The notes beneath the pieces were generated by a model that saw nothing but the letters and a program-made list of their open reading frames with translations, did no database searches and had not been told where the DNA came from. From Erysipelotrichaceae bacterium UBA2227 (GTDB taxonomy: Bacteria > Bacillota_I > Bacilli_A > Erysipelotrichales > Erysipelotrichaceae), in the NCBI GenBank assembly GCA_002348095.1, contig DDYT01000056.1, positions 48,057 to 81,891 on the forward strand: a stretch of DNA of 33,835 nucleotides, given 5' to 3'. Positions within the stretch are counted from its first letter, which is position 1. Every line of letters starts with the position of its first letter. Both the position numbers and the translations under genes were made by a program. Of this stretch, positions 22,364 to 29,794 are shown in pieces.

Positions 22364-22749
22364 ATAGCTCTCAAATAACTGTCGATGTGGTCATTGAGCC
22401 GATCGACCGTATCCTCACTCATTACATGTTCGATTTTACACGCTTCTTCATCCGCACGCTCATCATCAAGTCCCAGTACATTCATTAAAAAGCCTTTGAT
22501 GATGGTGTGGCGATGCAATATTTTTTTTGCCTGCTGTTTTCCCTGATCCGTCAGATAAATCACTGAATAACGTTCTTGTTGAATCAACCCTTCATCGACC
22601 AGATTCTTAAGCGCCCGGTTGACACTGGGCTTGGCTACTTTCAGTTTATCCGCAACATCCACTGATCGCACGCCTTTTTCAGCATGATCCAACACATAAA
22701 TCGTCTCAAGATAGTCTTCCGTGGAGGGAGTCAGTTTACCTTTACTCAT
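22360..22749 (-). CDS. DtxR-family metal-dependent regulator (probably iron-responsive)
   Basis: A 129-residue protein: winged helix (about 8-67, TEDYLETIYVLD and KPSVNRALKNL) plus the dimerisation and metal domain, without the C-terminal SH3-like domain. The block ACKIEHVMSEDTVDRL places Cys104, Glu107 and His108 where DtxR/IdeR have Cys102, Glu105 and His106, and His81 matches DtxR His79. Manganese-type MntR has Glu instead of the Cys, so iron sensing is favoured. The ATG at 22749 overlaps the upstream gene by 8 bases with GGGAGG ahead of it; in-frame candidates further upstream are deep in that gene. It probably represses the feo operon in which it lies. Confidence 0.87.
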   Translation of the reverse strand: MSKGKLTPSTEDYLETIYVLDHAEKGVRSVDVADKLKVAKPSVNRALKNLVDEGLIQQERYSVIYLTDQGKQQAKKILHRHTIIKGFLMNVLGLDDERADEEACKIEHVMSEDTVDRLNDHIDSYLRAI

Positions 22750-22924
22750 CCGTCGAAACCTCCCCATCACAATGATCTGCTTTCGCATCTTTCAGACAGC
22801 AATCCGCGGCATAATTACATGAACCGCAGGTGATCGATCGTCCTTTGCGCTTTGACGAAATCATCTGATAAACGATTAAAGATAAAACTGCAAGAAGTAT
22901 GCCGCCAACGATATAATCTCCCAT
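22742..22924 (-). CDS. FeoB-associated Cys-rich membrane protein
   Basis: About 60 residues: one membrane span (residues 3-20), a basic segment SSKRKGRS, and the cysteine cluster CGSCNYAADCC followed by further Cys and His. This matches the small FeoB-associated family that follows feoB in many Bacillota; its role in iron delivery is presumed, not proven. I use the ATG at 22924, just after GGGGTGAAATC, which overlaps no more than the end of feoB; a longer in-frame start at 22954 would lie within feoB. Confidence 0.85.
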   Translation of the reverse strand: MGDYIVGGILLAVLSLIVYQMISSKRKGRSITCGSCNYAADCCLKDAKADHCDGEVSTDE

Positions 22925-22928
22925 GATT

Positions 22929-24947
22929 TCACCCCAATCCCAATATACGGCCACCCTGATAAATCAGGAAAGCCACGACCCAGGCAACACCGGTCTGATA
23001 TGAAACGGCAATCAACGTCCATTTCCAGGAGTTCATCTCCCGCTTCATGGCCGCAAACGCCGCAATGCAAGGCATATATAACAAGGTAAATGCCATAAAG
23101 GCATAGGCACTCAGCGGTGTAAACATCGTACGAAGCGGAGCTGACAACAGATCCGGATTTTCGATCGCAGCTTCACCGACACCATATAATACGCCCAATG
23201 TACCGACGACTGCTTCCTTGGCAACCAAACCGACGATCAGACTCATAGCCGAACGCCAGTCGCCGAAGCCCAATGGAGCAAAGATGATGGCCAGATAGGA
23301 TCCGATAATTCCGAAGATACTGTCAACACTGTCCTCAACCATACGAAGTGAGAAATCAAAACTCTGCAAAAACCAAATGATCACCATAGCAACCAAGATG
23401 ACTGTACCGGCTTTGACGATAAACCCCTTGACCCGTTCCCATGTATGCAAGAATAAATTCTTCGGTGTAGGCCAGCGATACTCAGGCAGTTCCATAATGA
23501 AACTTGATATCTTCCCTTTGGTAACGAATCGCTTCAAAATGATTCCGGACAACACTGCGACAATGATGCCCAAAAGATAGATAGAAAAAACGACGATGGC
23601 TTGTGACTGAGCAAAGAATGCGGCCGCAAACACGGCATAGATCGGAAATCTTGCTCCACAGGACATAAACGGCGTAATCATCATCGTCAGTCGGCGATCA
23701 CGCTCACTTTCTAGCGTACGTGTTGCCATCAGTGCCGGAACCGTACAGCCAAACCCCATGATCATCGGTATAAATGAACGGCCGGATAAACCAAATTTAC
23801 GCAACAATCGGTCCATGATAAAAGCTGCCCGTGCCATATATCCGGTATCTTCCAAAATGGATAACGTCAGAAACAGGATAGTGATTTCCGGTAAGAAACT
23901 TAAGACTGAGCCGACACCGCCCAACACCCCATCGACGACCAGACTGTACATCCAATCCGAAACTTCCAACACTTCCAGCAAAGATGCGATCGGAATGATG
24001 ACTCCTTCCTGAATGAGCCATTCAAAATTAGATTTAAAGAATCCTCCCACAGGGCCGAAGGACAACGAAAACAGTCCAAACATGACTAATAGGAAAATCG
24101 GGATCGCCAGTATCCGATGAGTCACGATGGCATCGATTTTATCAGAGAGCGAATACTTCTCTTTCTCTTTGATTTGTGAGGTAACCCCCGCAACCAGGTT
24201 GGTAATAAAAGCATATTTTTCATCCGATATGACCATATCGCGATCAATGTTCTTATAAGCGATCTTCTTTTCAACTTCTTCATTCAGTTGAGCCAAGTAT
24301 ACAGGATCGATCGTATGACCCAAAACGGCAATACCGCCTTCTTCGACAAATCGAATGGCATGCATACGCGACATGACACTGACATTCAGTTTTTTCTCAA
24401 CCATCGAGATGACATGCTCAAGTTGTTCGTTGTATATCATCGGCAACATCGGTACAATATCTTTCTGATTTACAGCGGTTTCAAGCAATTCTTTGATCCC
24501 TTTGGATTTACTTGCGACGATGGGAATGATCGGAACATTCAGCTGTTTTGACAAAGCTTCAATATTTAAAAGCGTTCCTCTTGCCTGCAACACATCCATC
24601 ATATTCATTGCAATGACCATCGGTTTGCGCATTTCCAAAAGTTGCAGTGTTAAAAAGAGATTCCGCTCGATATTGGAAGCATCGACGATATTGATGATCA
24701 CATCAACATCCCCGCTTTCCACAAACTCTCTAGCGATTACCTCTTCGAGTGAATACGTCGAAAACGAATAAATACCCGGCAAATCCGTGATGTCGATTGG
24801 CAGGTGATCATATTTCGCCTTGCCTGTCTTTTTTTCCACGGTAACACCCGGCCAGTTGCCCACATACTGATTAGAGCCGGTCAGATCATTAAACAGTGTG
24901 GTTTTGCCGCTGTTGGGATTTCCTACCAGCGCAATATGTACTCCCAT
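22929..24947 (-). CDS. feoB: Ferrous iron transport protein B
   Basis: A 672-residue FeoB. The N-terminal G domain has the P-loop GNPNSGKT (9-16), the switch region GNWPGVTVEKKTG, DLPGIYS (G3) and NMMD (G4). A helical spacer follows, then about eight or more membrane spans with two gate domains (Cys-containing GFGCTVPALMATRTL and SCGARFPIYAVFAA). Length is at the short end of normal. It imports Fe(II) across the cytoplasmic membrane. It overlaps feoA as ATGA and precedes the Cys-rich protein, giving the order feoA-feoB-FeoB-associated. The ATG at 24947 is unambiguous. Confidence 0.97.
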   Translation of the reverse strand: MGVHIALVGNPNSGKTTLFNDLTGSNQYVGNWPGVTVEKKTGKAKYDHLPIDITDLPGIYSFSTYSLEEVIAREFVESGDVDVIINIVDASNIERNLFLTLQLLEMRKPMVIAMNMMDVLQARGTLLNIEALSKQLNVPIIPIVASKSKGIKELLETAVNQKDIVPMLPMIYNEQLEHVISMVEKKLNVSVMSRMHAIRFVEEGGIAVLGHTIDPVYLAQLNEEVEKKIAYKNIDRDMVISDEKYAFITNLVAGVTSQIKEKEKYSLSDKIDAIVTHRILAIPIFLLVMFGLFSLSFGPVGGFFKSNFEWLIQEGVIIPIASLLEVLEVSDWMYSLVVDGVLGGVGSVLSFLPEITILFLTLSILEDTGYMARAAFIMDRLLRKFGLSGRSFIPMIMGFGCTVPALMATRTLESERDRRLTMMITPFMSCGARFPIYAVFAAAFFAQSQAIVVFSIYLLGIIVAVLSGIILKRFVTKGKISSFIMELPEYRWPTPKNLFLHTWERVKGFIVKAGTVILVAMVIIWFLQSFDFSLRMVEDSVDSIFGIIGSYLAIIFAPLGFGDWRSAMSLIVGLVAKEAVVGTLGVLYGVGEAAIENPDLLSAPLRTMFTPLSAYAFMAFTLLYMPCIAAFAAMKREMNSWKWTLIAVSYQTGVAWVVAFLIYQGGRILGLG

Positions 24948-25171
24948 CAGATCAGCCTCACAAAGACTTCGGCGGCTTCAGCTTTTCGCAAACTCAAATG
25001 ATACCCGCGAATCAGAATTTCGATCGGATCACCCAATGGTGCCAGCTTTCTAACTTCGATCGTCGTACCGATCGTTAATCCCATATCGATGATCCGCTTG
25101 CGCAGCGAGCTTTTTTTGCCAATCCCCTCAATAATACAAACTTGTCCCGGGTTTATATCTTTTAGCGTCAT
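24947..25171 (-). CDS. feoA: Ferrous iron transport protein A
   Basis: A 74-residue SH3-like protein. LRKRIIDMGLTIGTTIEVRK followed by APLGDPIEILIRGYHLSLRK is the typical FeoA core. FeoA is a cytoplasmic partner needed for FeoB function. It is the first gene of the operon; the ATG at 25171 follows GGAGG. The last codons overlap the feoB start. Confidence 0.95.
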   Translation of the reverse strand: MTLKDINPGQVCIIEGIGKKSSLRKRIIDMGLTIGTTIEVRKLAPLGDPIEILIRGYHLSLRKAEAAEVFVRLI

Positions 25172-25181
25172 AAATCCTCCA

Positions 25182-25209
25182 CTAACAAAAAAGTTAGATT
25201 ACACTAACT
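25182..25209. promoter_or_regulatory. Three-half-site operator of the feo operon
   Basis: CTAAC (25182), GTTAG (25193) and CTAAC (25204) occur at an exact 11-base pitch in alternating orientation. The pair at 25192-25209 forms the palindrome AGTTAG-N6-CTAACT, directly after the -10 box. GTTAG and CTAAC are also the half-sites of the DtxR/IdeR box, so control by the DtxR-type regulator of the same operon is likely. Confidence 0.6.
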
Positions 25210-25237
25210 ATTATAGTTTTTTTGTTCACAAAATCAA
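25210..25237 (-). promoter_or_regulatory. Promoter of the feo operon
   Basis: On the minus strand TTGATT (25232-25237), 16 bases, then a perfect TATAAT (25210-25215). The predicted start lies within the operator. Confidence 0.75.
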
Positions 25238-25261
25238 TGACTTATATTAGTAATCAGTTTC

Positions 25262-25291
25262 AATAAATAAAAACTCTCACGAATGAGAGTT
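25262..25291 (-). terminator. Intrinsic terminator of the cysteine desulfurase operon
   Basis: On the minus strand AACTCTCA and TGAGAGTT form an eight-pair stem with a four-base loop, followed by TTTATTTATTG. It overlaps the stop codon of the last gene. Confidence 0.88.
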
Positions 25292-25601
25292 ACTTTGTTC
25301 TTTTCTTCATCCCTGATGCTGAAATCGCAAACACGCAGTAGGTAAGGGTTCCGGCCAAGGATAATCCGAAATAGCTGATACTTTCTACAAAAACAGGATT
25401 GATCGAACCCTGATAGGTCGGAAATATCATATACAGAAACACAACATTGATGACTAACGGGATCACAGCTCCTAAGAAGTAATTCACATGCCTGTTGATT
25501 CTCTTCAATAACATAATGACCAAAAAATAAGCAAACCCGATGGCGATCGGTGCCAAGAAAATAAACAGATAATCGATATATTTCAGTATCAAAGCCTTCA
25601 T
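25290..25601 (-). CDS. Small membrane protein of unknown function
   Basis: A 103-residue protein with three predicted membrane spans (about residues 10-32, 42-60 and 72-93) and a basic C-terminus, GMKKRTK. I do not recognise a family. It is the last gene of its operon, overlapping the hydrolase stop by one base (TAATG), and ends in a terminator. No active-site pattern is visible. Confidence 0.7.
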   Translation of the reverse strand: MKALILKYIDYLFIFLAPIAIGFAYFLVIMLLKRINRHVNYFLGAVIPLVINVVFLYMIFPTYQGSINPVFVESISYFGLSLAGTLTYCVFAISASGMKKRTK

Positions 25602-26422
25602 TAATCATTTCCCCTATTCTTCATAATAAATCCCAACAAGCAGCTGTTCAGTGTGTCTGAAGCTTCATATATGGCCACATGGCCGCATTGCGGCAGTATG
25701 ACAAACTCGCAGTCCGGAATAAGCTGAGCCATCTGCATGGAATATCTGACAGGTTTAAGTATATCATCCTGACCGCAAACTACCAATGCCTTTTTGGTGA
25801 TTTTAGTCAAATCCCACGTAAAATCTACATCATTAACAAAGGTGTCGATCAGACTGCACAGTCCGCTGAAATAGTCCTTGGGCAGTCCGTTGAAATCTTT
25901 CGACCGCTTCTTCAAAGTTTCCCCGTACTCGCGTATGTATTTCTCTCCATATACACTGGGCAACATCCCTAAAAAGAAGTTCTCTCCCGATAGATTCTGT
26001 GCCATCATCTGCCACATCCGCACCTGATGGATCATCAAAGGATCGGTTTCACTGGTCGAATCAATAATTGAAATCGTTTTGACCCTATCAGGGAAATCGA
26101 TTGCCATTTTCATGGCGACTTCGCCCCCGTAACTCGTCCCGATCAGATGCGCAGAAGCAATGTTCAATGCATCCATGATTTCCGTGATATCCACACAGTG
26201 CTGATGCAACGTATACACCTGCTCACTTTTATCCGATCGAAGCTGGTTGATGAAATCATGAAAAATCAATCGGAATCCGGCATCCTCAAATACACCACGC
26301 TGATAACCCCAACTGTTTACAGAGGCCATGACCCCATTGAGAAAGAAAACCGCATCAGAATTTTTGTCCAGATTGAGTGTCTCAACATACATTTTCAAAC
26401 CTTGCTTGTTTACAACAATCAT
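25601..26422 (-). CDS. Alpha/beta hydrolase
   Basis: A 273-residue hydrolase fold protein. The nucleophile elbow is GTSYGG with Ser97, the acid lies in the block CGQDDILKP (Asp219 or Asp220) and the catalytic His248 in PQCGHVAIYEA. FFLNGVMAS near residue 27 gives the oxyanion-hole region (N-G in place of the usual H-G). There is no signal peptide, so it is cytoplasmic. The substrate cannot be told. It lies 10 bases after the glutaredoxin/CcdA fusion in what appears to be one transcript with the cysteine desulfurase. Confidence 0.87.
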   Translation of the reverse strand: MIVVNKQGLKMYVETLNLDKNSDAVFFLNGVMASVNSWGYQRGVFEDAGFRLIFHDFINQLRSDKSEQVYTLHQHCVDITEIMDALNIASAHLIGTSYGGEVAMKMAIDFPDRVKTISIIDSTSETDPLMIHQVRMWQMMAQNLSGENFFLGMLPSVYGEKYIREYGETLKKRSKDFNGLPKDYFSGLCSLIDTFVNDVDFTWDLTKITKKALVVCGQDDILKPVRYSMQMAQLIPDCEFVILPQCGHVAIYEASDTLNSCLLGFIMKNRGND

Positions 26423-26432
26423 TGAACCTCCC

Positions 26433-27623
26433 CTAGCTGAAATTAAACATCAGCCATCCCGGTTTTACTACCATCAGAATCCCCAGTATGATCATGATCG
26501 CGCCGCCAATCAAATGAGAGTATTTTGCATACTTCGTCGAAATGCCGGTAAGTTCGAATGTTTTCATGGCAATGACAAAAACGATGATATCATCTAACAA
26601 GAAGAAAGACACATAGAGAAGTAAATATCCGATTTTCTCCCAATAAGTAACCTGATTCAGTGCTAACACCTGAGTAAATACGATCGGCAATCCGGCCGAA
26701 CACAGAAGTTCGACCAGGTTGACGGTGATAGCCAATCCCATGATCCCGACGATTGCCAAGATAAAGGTCGGTTGGTCAGAAATTTCCTGAATCCTCTGGC
26801 GCAGTTTTTTACGTTGGGTAGAATCAACGACTTCACAACCGTCATCCTTTTTCAATCCGTTACGTATATTGATGGTTCCGCCCCCTACAGCAACGGCACC
26901 GATGATAAGCCGAAGGATAAACACCGAACCAAAGAGCATCGTGATATTGAGCCAGGATAACATAAAGAAGAAATACATTATAGCCGAGGTAAACAAGAAA
27001 ACCAATCCCAACGTCCACATTTTCCACTTTTCTTTGATGTGGACCAACATACTGATTAATAGTAACAACACCCACATGGCACACGGATTAAATCCATCCA
27101 GCGTCCCGATAACCACGGCCAGTAACGGTAAAGAAACTGATTTTGCCTTAACTTCACCAAAAATCGGCAGTCGGATGATAGTTTCCTTGGGATCATCCTC
27201 ATCCCCGGTGATTGGTACGGCCACGCCCAACATCTCACCGACAATATCACGTACGACATGGGTACGATTATACTGGATAGCTTCTAAAATCGCCTCATCA
27301 GTGATTCCTTCTGTAAAACCAATGATCGACTGACGTCCGATGATCGTATAAGGAACCGTCGCAATCTTGATACCAAGAAGATCTTCCACCTTCTTAGCAA
27401 CTGCCTGCCCTTCCTTATCATAAGCTATCTCAAAGCGATAGACTTTAACACGCTTATCCGTTTCTTCTAATTGCTTGAAGAAAGCTTCTTCTTTTGCACA
27501 ATACAAACAACCTTCTGCATGGAAAAAGAAAATATTAATCAACTTATCTTCAGCCCGAACCGGAGCAGAAAACGAGAATAACATCAGAAATGCAAATATA
27601 AATAAACCTATTTTTCTAGCCAT
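26433..27623 (-). CDS. Glutaredoxin-like domain fused to a CcdA/DsbD-type thiol-transfer membrane domain
   Basis: About 396 residues. A signal peptide (cleavage after APVRA, about residue 24) leads to an extracytoplasmic thioredoxin-fold domain with the redox motif CLYC (39-42). A membrane domain of about six spans follows, from about residue 165. It carries DGFNPCAMW (Cys181) and LLCSAGLP (Cys308), the two buried cysteines that define CcdA/DsbD-type electron carriers. The protein thus appears to pass reducing power from the cytoplasm to its own outer domain. I start it at the ATG at 27623, 8 bases after AAAGGA; the upstream ATG at 27632 lies within that site. It overlaps the thioredoxin gene by 8 bases. 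Confidence 0.85.
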   Translation of the reverse strand: MARKIGLFIFAFLMLFSFSAPVRAEDKLINIFFFHAEGCLYCAKEEAFFKQLEETDKRVKVYRFEIAYDKEGQAVAKKVEDLLGIKIATVPYTIIGRQSIIGFTEGITDEAILEAIQYNRTHVVRDIVGEMLGVAVPITGDEDDPKETIIRLPIFGEVKAKSVSLPLLAVVIGTLDGFNPCAMWVLLLLISMLVHIKEKWKMWTLGLVFLFTSAIMYFFFMLSWLNITMLFGSVFILRLIIGAVAVGGGTINIRNGLKKDDGCEVVDSTQRKKLRQRIQEISDQPTFILAIVGIMGLAITVNLVELLCSAGLPIVFTQVLALNQVTYWEKIGYLLLYVSFFLLDDIIVFVIAMKTFELTGISTKYAKYSHLIGGAIMIILGILMVVKPGWLMFNFS

Positions 27624-27876
27624 GGAATACATCCTTTATCAATCTGTCTTTCGACAGTTCGCCGATGACCCTGCGAATTTCCTTTCCGCTTTCATCCAAT
27701 ACGATAAACACCGGCAATGTCTTGCCCGGATTCCATTGATTGGCCTCATCTTCATCCATATCCAAATCAAGCTTCACAAATGCCCAATCCGGAAACTTCA
27801 ATAACGCTTCTTTGACCCGTTTACTCATGATCAGACAAGCCGGACACCATATCGCTGATATAACGATCAGTTTCAT
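27616..27876 (-). CDS. Small thioredoxin-like protein
   Basis: An 86-residue thioredoxin-fold protein with the redox pair in WCPAC (Cys11, Cys14) and the cis-proline region KTLPVFIVLDESGKE. No signal peptide, so it is cytoplasmic. It lies directly after the cysteine desulfurase (the start codon is next to that stop) and overlaps the membrane fusion gene. That makes it a plausible electron donor to the membrane carrier or reductant for desulfurase persulfide; both are inference. Confidence 0.87.
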   Translation of the reverse strand: MKLIVISAIWCPACLIMSKRVKEALLKFPDWAFVKLDLDMDEDEANQWNPGKTLPVFIVLDESGKEIRRVIGELSKDRLIKDVFHG

Positions 27877-28992
27877 TCAGTCACCCATTTCTTTCAAAAA
27901 ATCTTCCAACACGTCCAAAAAAGCCCGCAACTGATCCATCGTCGTTAAATGAGAAAGACTGATTCGCAGTGATGAAGTCGCCAGACCATGGTCCTTGGTG
28001 ATCGCATATACGGACTTTGAGAAATTCTCTTTACCCGAGCAGGCACTGCGGGCAGAAATGCAAATACCTTTAGAAGAGAAATTGCTGACCCATTCATCGG
28101 AATCAATACCCTTAACACTGATATTCAAAATCTGATCGATCGCAAACTCATTGGAGTTTATGGATATCTTATCAAATCCGGACAGTTCTTTCACTAAATA
28201 TGTTCTGAGCTCTTTGACTCGCGCAGCACGGGTATCCATATGCCAGTAAGCTAATTCTACGGCACGAGCAAAAGCACAAATCAATGCATTTTGCGGAGTT
28301 CCGGAACGGAAGACAGTCGTCGAGCGCCCGCCGTGAATCATCGGAACCAAAGAGACACTCTTTTTCTTTACCAGCATGCCAATCCCTTTGGGACCGTAAA
28401 TCTTATGCGCACTGCAACTGAATAAATCAATATCCCGTACATCGATGGGACACTTACCCAAAGCTTGCGTTATATCGCAATGTAACAGAACGCCTTTACT
28501 TCTGGCAATTTCAGCAACTTCCTCTATGGGTTGACGGATACCGGTCTCACTGTCCACTGCCACCAACGTGATCATCAAGGTATCATCCCGGATCATAGAT
28601 TGTAAGTGATTCAAATCGTAGCGGCCGTGCTCATCCAACTCGACCATATCGACCAGATAATCATTTTGTTGTAAATAGTATAGCGGAGCAACGACTGAGG
28701 AGTGTTCCAGTACCGAGGTAATGATGTGTTTTTTATGCGGATGCTTCAAAGCACAACCTTTGATTGCCAGGTTATTAGCCTCTGAAGCGCAGGATGTATA
28801 GATGATTTCTTCCGGCAGGACATTTAACAGCTTTGCAATCGAGTTTGTGGCTTCTGTCACTTCGCTCAATGCTCTGACTCCTGCACAATGCTTAGAATTG
28901 GCATTGCCAAAGGCATGCCTTTCCACATGTACGTATCGCATCAGTACTTCTTCATCGACCGGAGTCGTTGCACTGTAATCCAGATAGATCAT
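27877..28992 (-). CDS. Cysteine desulfurase (NifS/IscS family)
   Basis: A 371-residue PLP enzyme. The Schiff-base lysine is Lys197 in SCSAHKIYGPKG; His97 (VLEHSS) stacks on PLP, Asp173 (HCDITQALG) contacts its ring, and the persulfide-forming Cys318 is in ISARSACSGKENF. It removes sulfur from cysteine for Fe-S clusters or tRNA thiolation. The length and SACS loop fit the IscS-like group I rather than SufS. No IscU- or ThiI-like gene follows; instead thiol-redox genes do. The ATG at 28992 follows GAGAGGAAACGAA. Confidence 0.93.
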   Translation of the reverse strand: MIYLDYSATTPVDEEVLMRYVHVERHAFGNANSKHCAGVRALSEVTEATNSIAKLLNVLPEEIIYTSCASEANNLAIKGCALKHPHKKHIITSVLEHSSVVAPLYYLQQNDYLVDMVELDEHGRYDLNHLQSMIRDDTLMITLVAVDSETGIRQPIEEVAEIARSKGVLLHCDITQALGKCPIDVRDIDLFSCSAHKIYGPKGIGMLVKKKSVSLVPMIHGGRSTTVFRSGTPQNALICAFARAVELAYWHMDTRAARVKELRTYLVKELSGFDKISINSNEFAIDQILNISVKGIDSDEWVSNFSSKGICISARSACSGKENFSKSVYAITKDHGLATSSLRISLSHLTTMDQLRAFLDVLEDFLKEMGD

Positions 28993-29050
28993 TTCGTTTC
29001 CTCTCTATGACATAATGGGTTGAATACCCACGACTGAAGAAATATATGAA

Positions 29051-29068
29051 AAAGGGATTTCTCCCTTT
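29051..29068 (-). terminator. Intrinsic terminator after the ABC exporter operon
   Basis: On the minus strand AAAGGGA, loop GAAA, TCCCTTT, then TTC. It lies about 40 bases after the ATPase gene stop. The uridine tract is short. Confidence 0.65.
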
Positions 29069-29069
29069 C

Positions 29070-29098
29070 ATTTTAATTCTTTTTTCAGGTTGACGCAA
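29070..29098 (-). promoter_or_regulatory. Possible promoter of the cysteine desulfurase operon
   Basis: On the minus strand TTGCGT (29093-29098), 17 bases, TAAAAT (29070-29075). The predicted start falls inside the preceding terminator hairpin, which would let the new transcript escape it. Confidence 0.42.
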
Positions 29099-29106
29099 CA
29101 AAGTGT

Positions 29107-29784
29107 TTATCGGTTGTCTTCAATGACAAAAGTTCCGTTGGTTGCATGCAACCGTAAAATCACATCGGCCTGCTTCGCTACTTTTTCAGAATGAGTCACG
29201 ACAATAACACATTTATCTTTCTCAACCGCCAGTTGTTTGAACAATCCGATAATCGTATCTTCTGTCTCTCCGTCAAGATTTCCGGTTGGTTCATCCGCAA
29301 CGATGATATCCGGCTGATTTGCCATGGCCCGCGCAATCGCGATCCGCTGCTGCTCTCCTCCGGATAAACGACGGACATTACGATCAGCTTTCGTCTTCGC
29401 AATACCGATCGATTCCAATAATTCATAGGCTTCCGATCTTTTATGATGTTTTCCGGATATGCCCATCGCAACCAACACATTTTCCAATCCGGTCATATAG
29501 GGAATCAGGTTATAGCTTTGAAAAACCATGCCGACATGGTTACGGCGGTACTCCCACAACCCAATTTCAGCAATATCTTTTCCTTTAAAAGAAATCACAC
29601 CTTCTTTAGCGCTGTCCAGACCCGCAATCAGTGTCAGAAACGTGGTTTTTCCTGAACCGGATGATCCGACGATTGCATAAAAATGTCCTTTCTCAAAGGT
29701 TACACTGACATGATCCAGAATAGTTCGGACACTATCACCATCGGGATACGTAAAAAATACATCATTGATATCTAACAGTTTCAC
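29107..29784 (-). CDS. ABC transporter ATPase (MacB/LolD type)
   Basis: A 225-residue ATPase: Walker A GSSGSGKT (40-47), Q-loop VGMVFQSYNLIPYM, signature LSGGEQQRIAIARA (from 140), Walker B IIVADEPTGNLD (160-171) and switch His in VVTHSEK. The ADEPTGNLD form and the size are typical of ATPases working with FtsX/MacB-type permeases. The start is GTG at 29784, fixed by AGGAGG 6 bases upstream. It follows two such permease genes and forms a complex with them at the cytoplasmic membrane. The substrate is unknown. Confidence 0.95.
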   Translation of the reverse strand: MKLLDINDVFFTYPDGDSVRTILDHVSVTFEKGHFYAIVGSSGSGKTTFLTLIAGLDSAKEGVISFKGKDIAEIGLWEYRRNHVGMVFQSYNLIPYMTGLENVLVAMGISGKHHKRSEAYELLESIGIAKTKADRNVRRLSGGEQQRIAIARAMANQPDIIVADEPTGNLDGETEDTIIGLFKQLAVEKDKCVIVVTHSEKVAKQADVILRLHATNGTFVIEDNR

Positions 29785-29794
29785 GTCTGACCTC

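Noticed and set aside
25234..25608. A 124-codon minus-strand frame overlapping the small membrane protein gene
   Set aside because: It is a shadow frame crossing a terminator; the membrane protein frame has a coupled start and hydrophobic spans.
29020..29036. GGGTATTCAACCC-like short inverted repeat before the cysteine desulfurase
   Set aside because: The stem has only four pairs and no consistent promoter spacing, so it could be chance.
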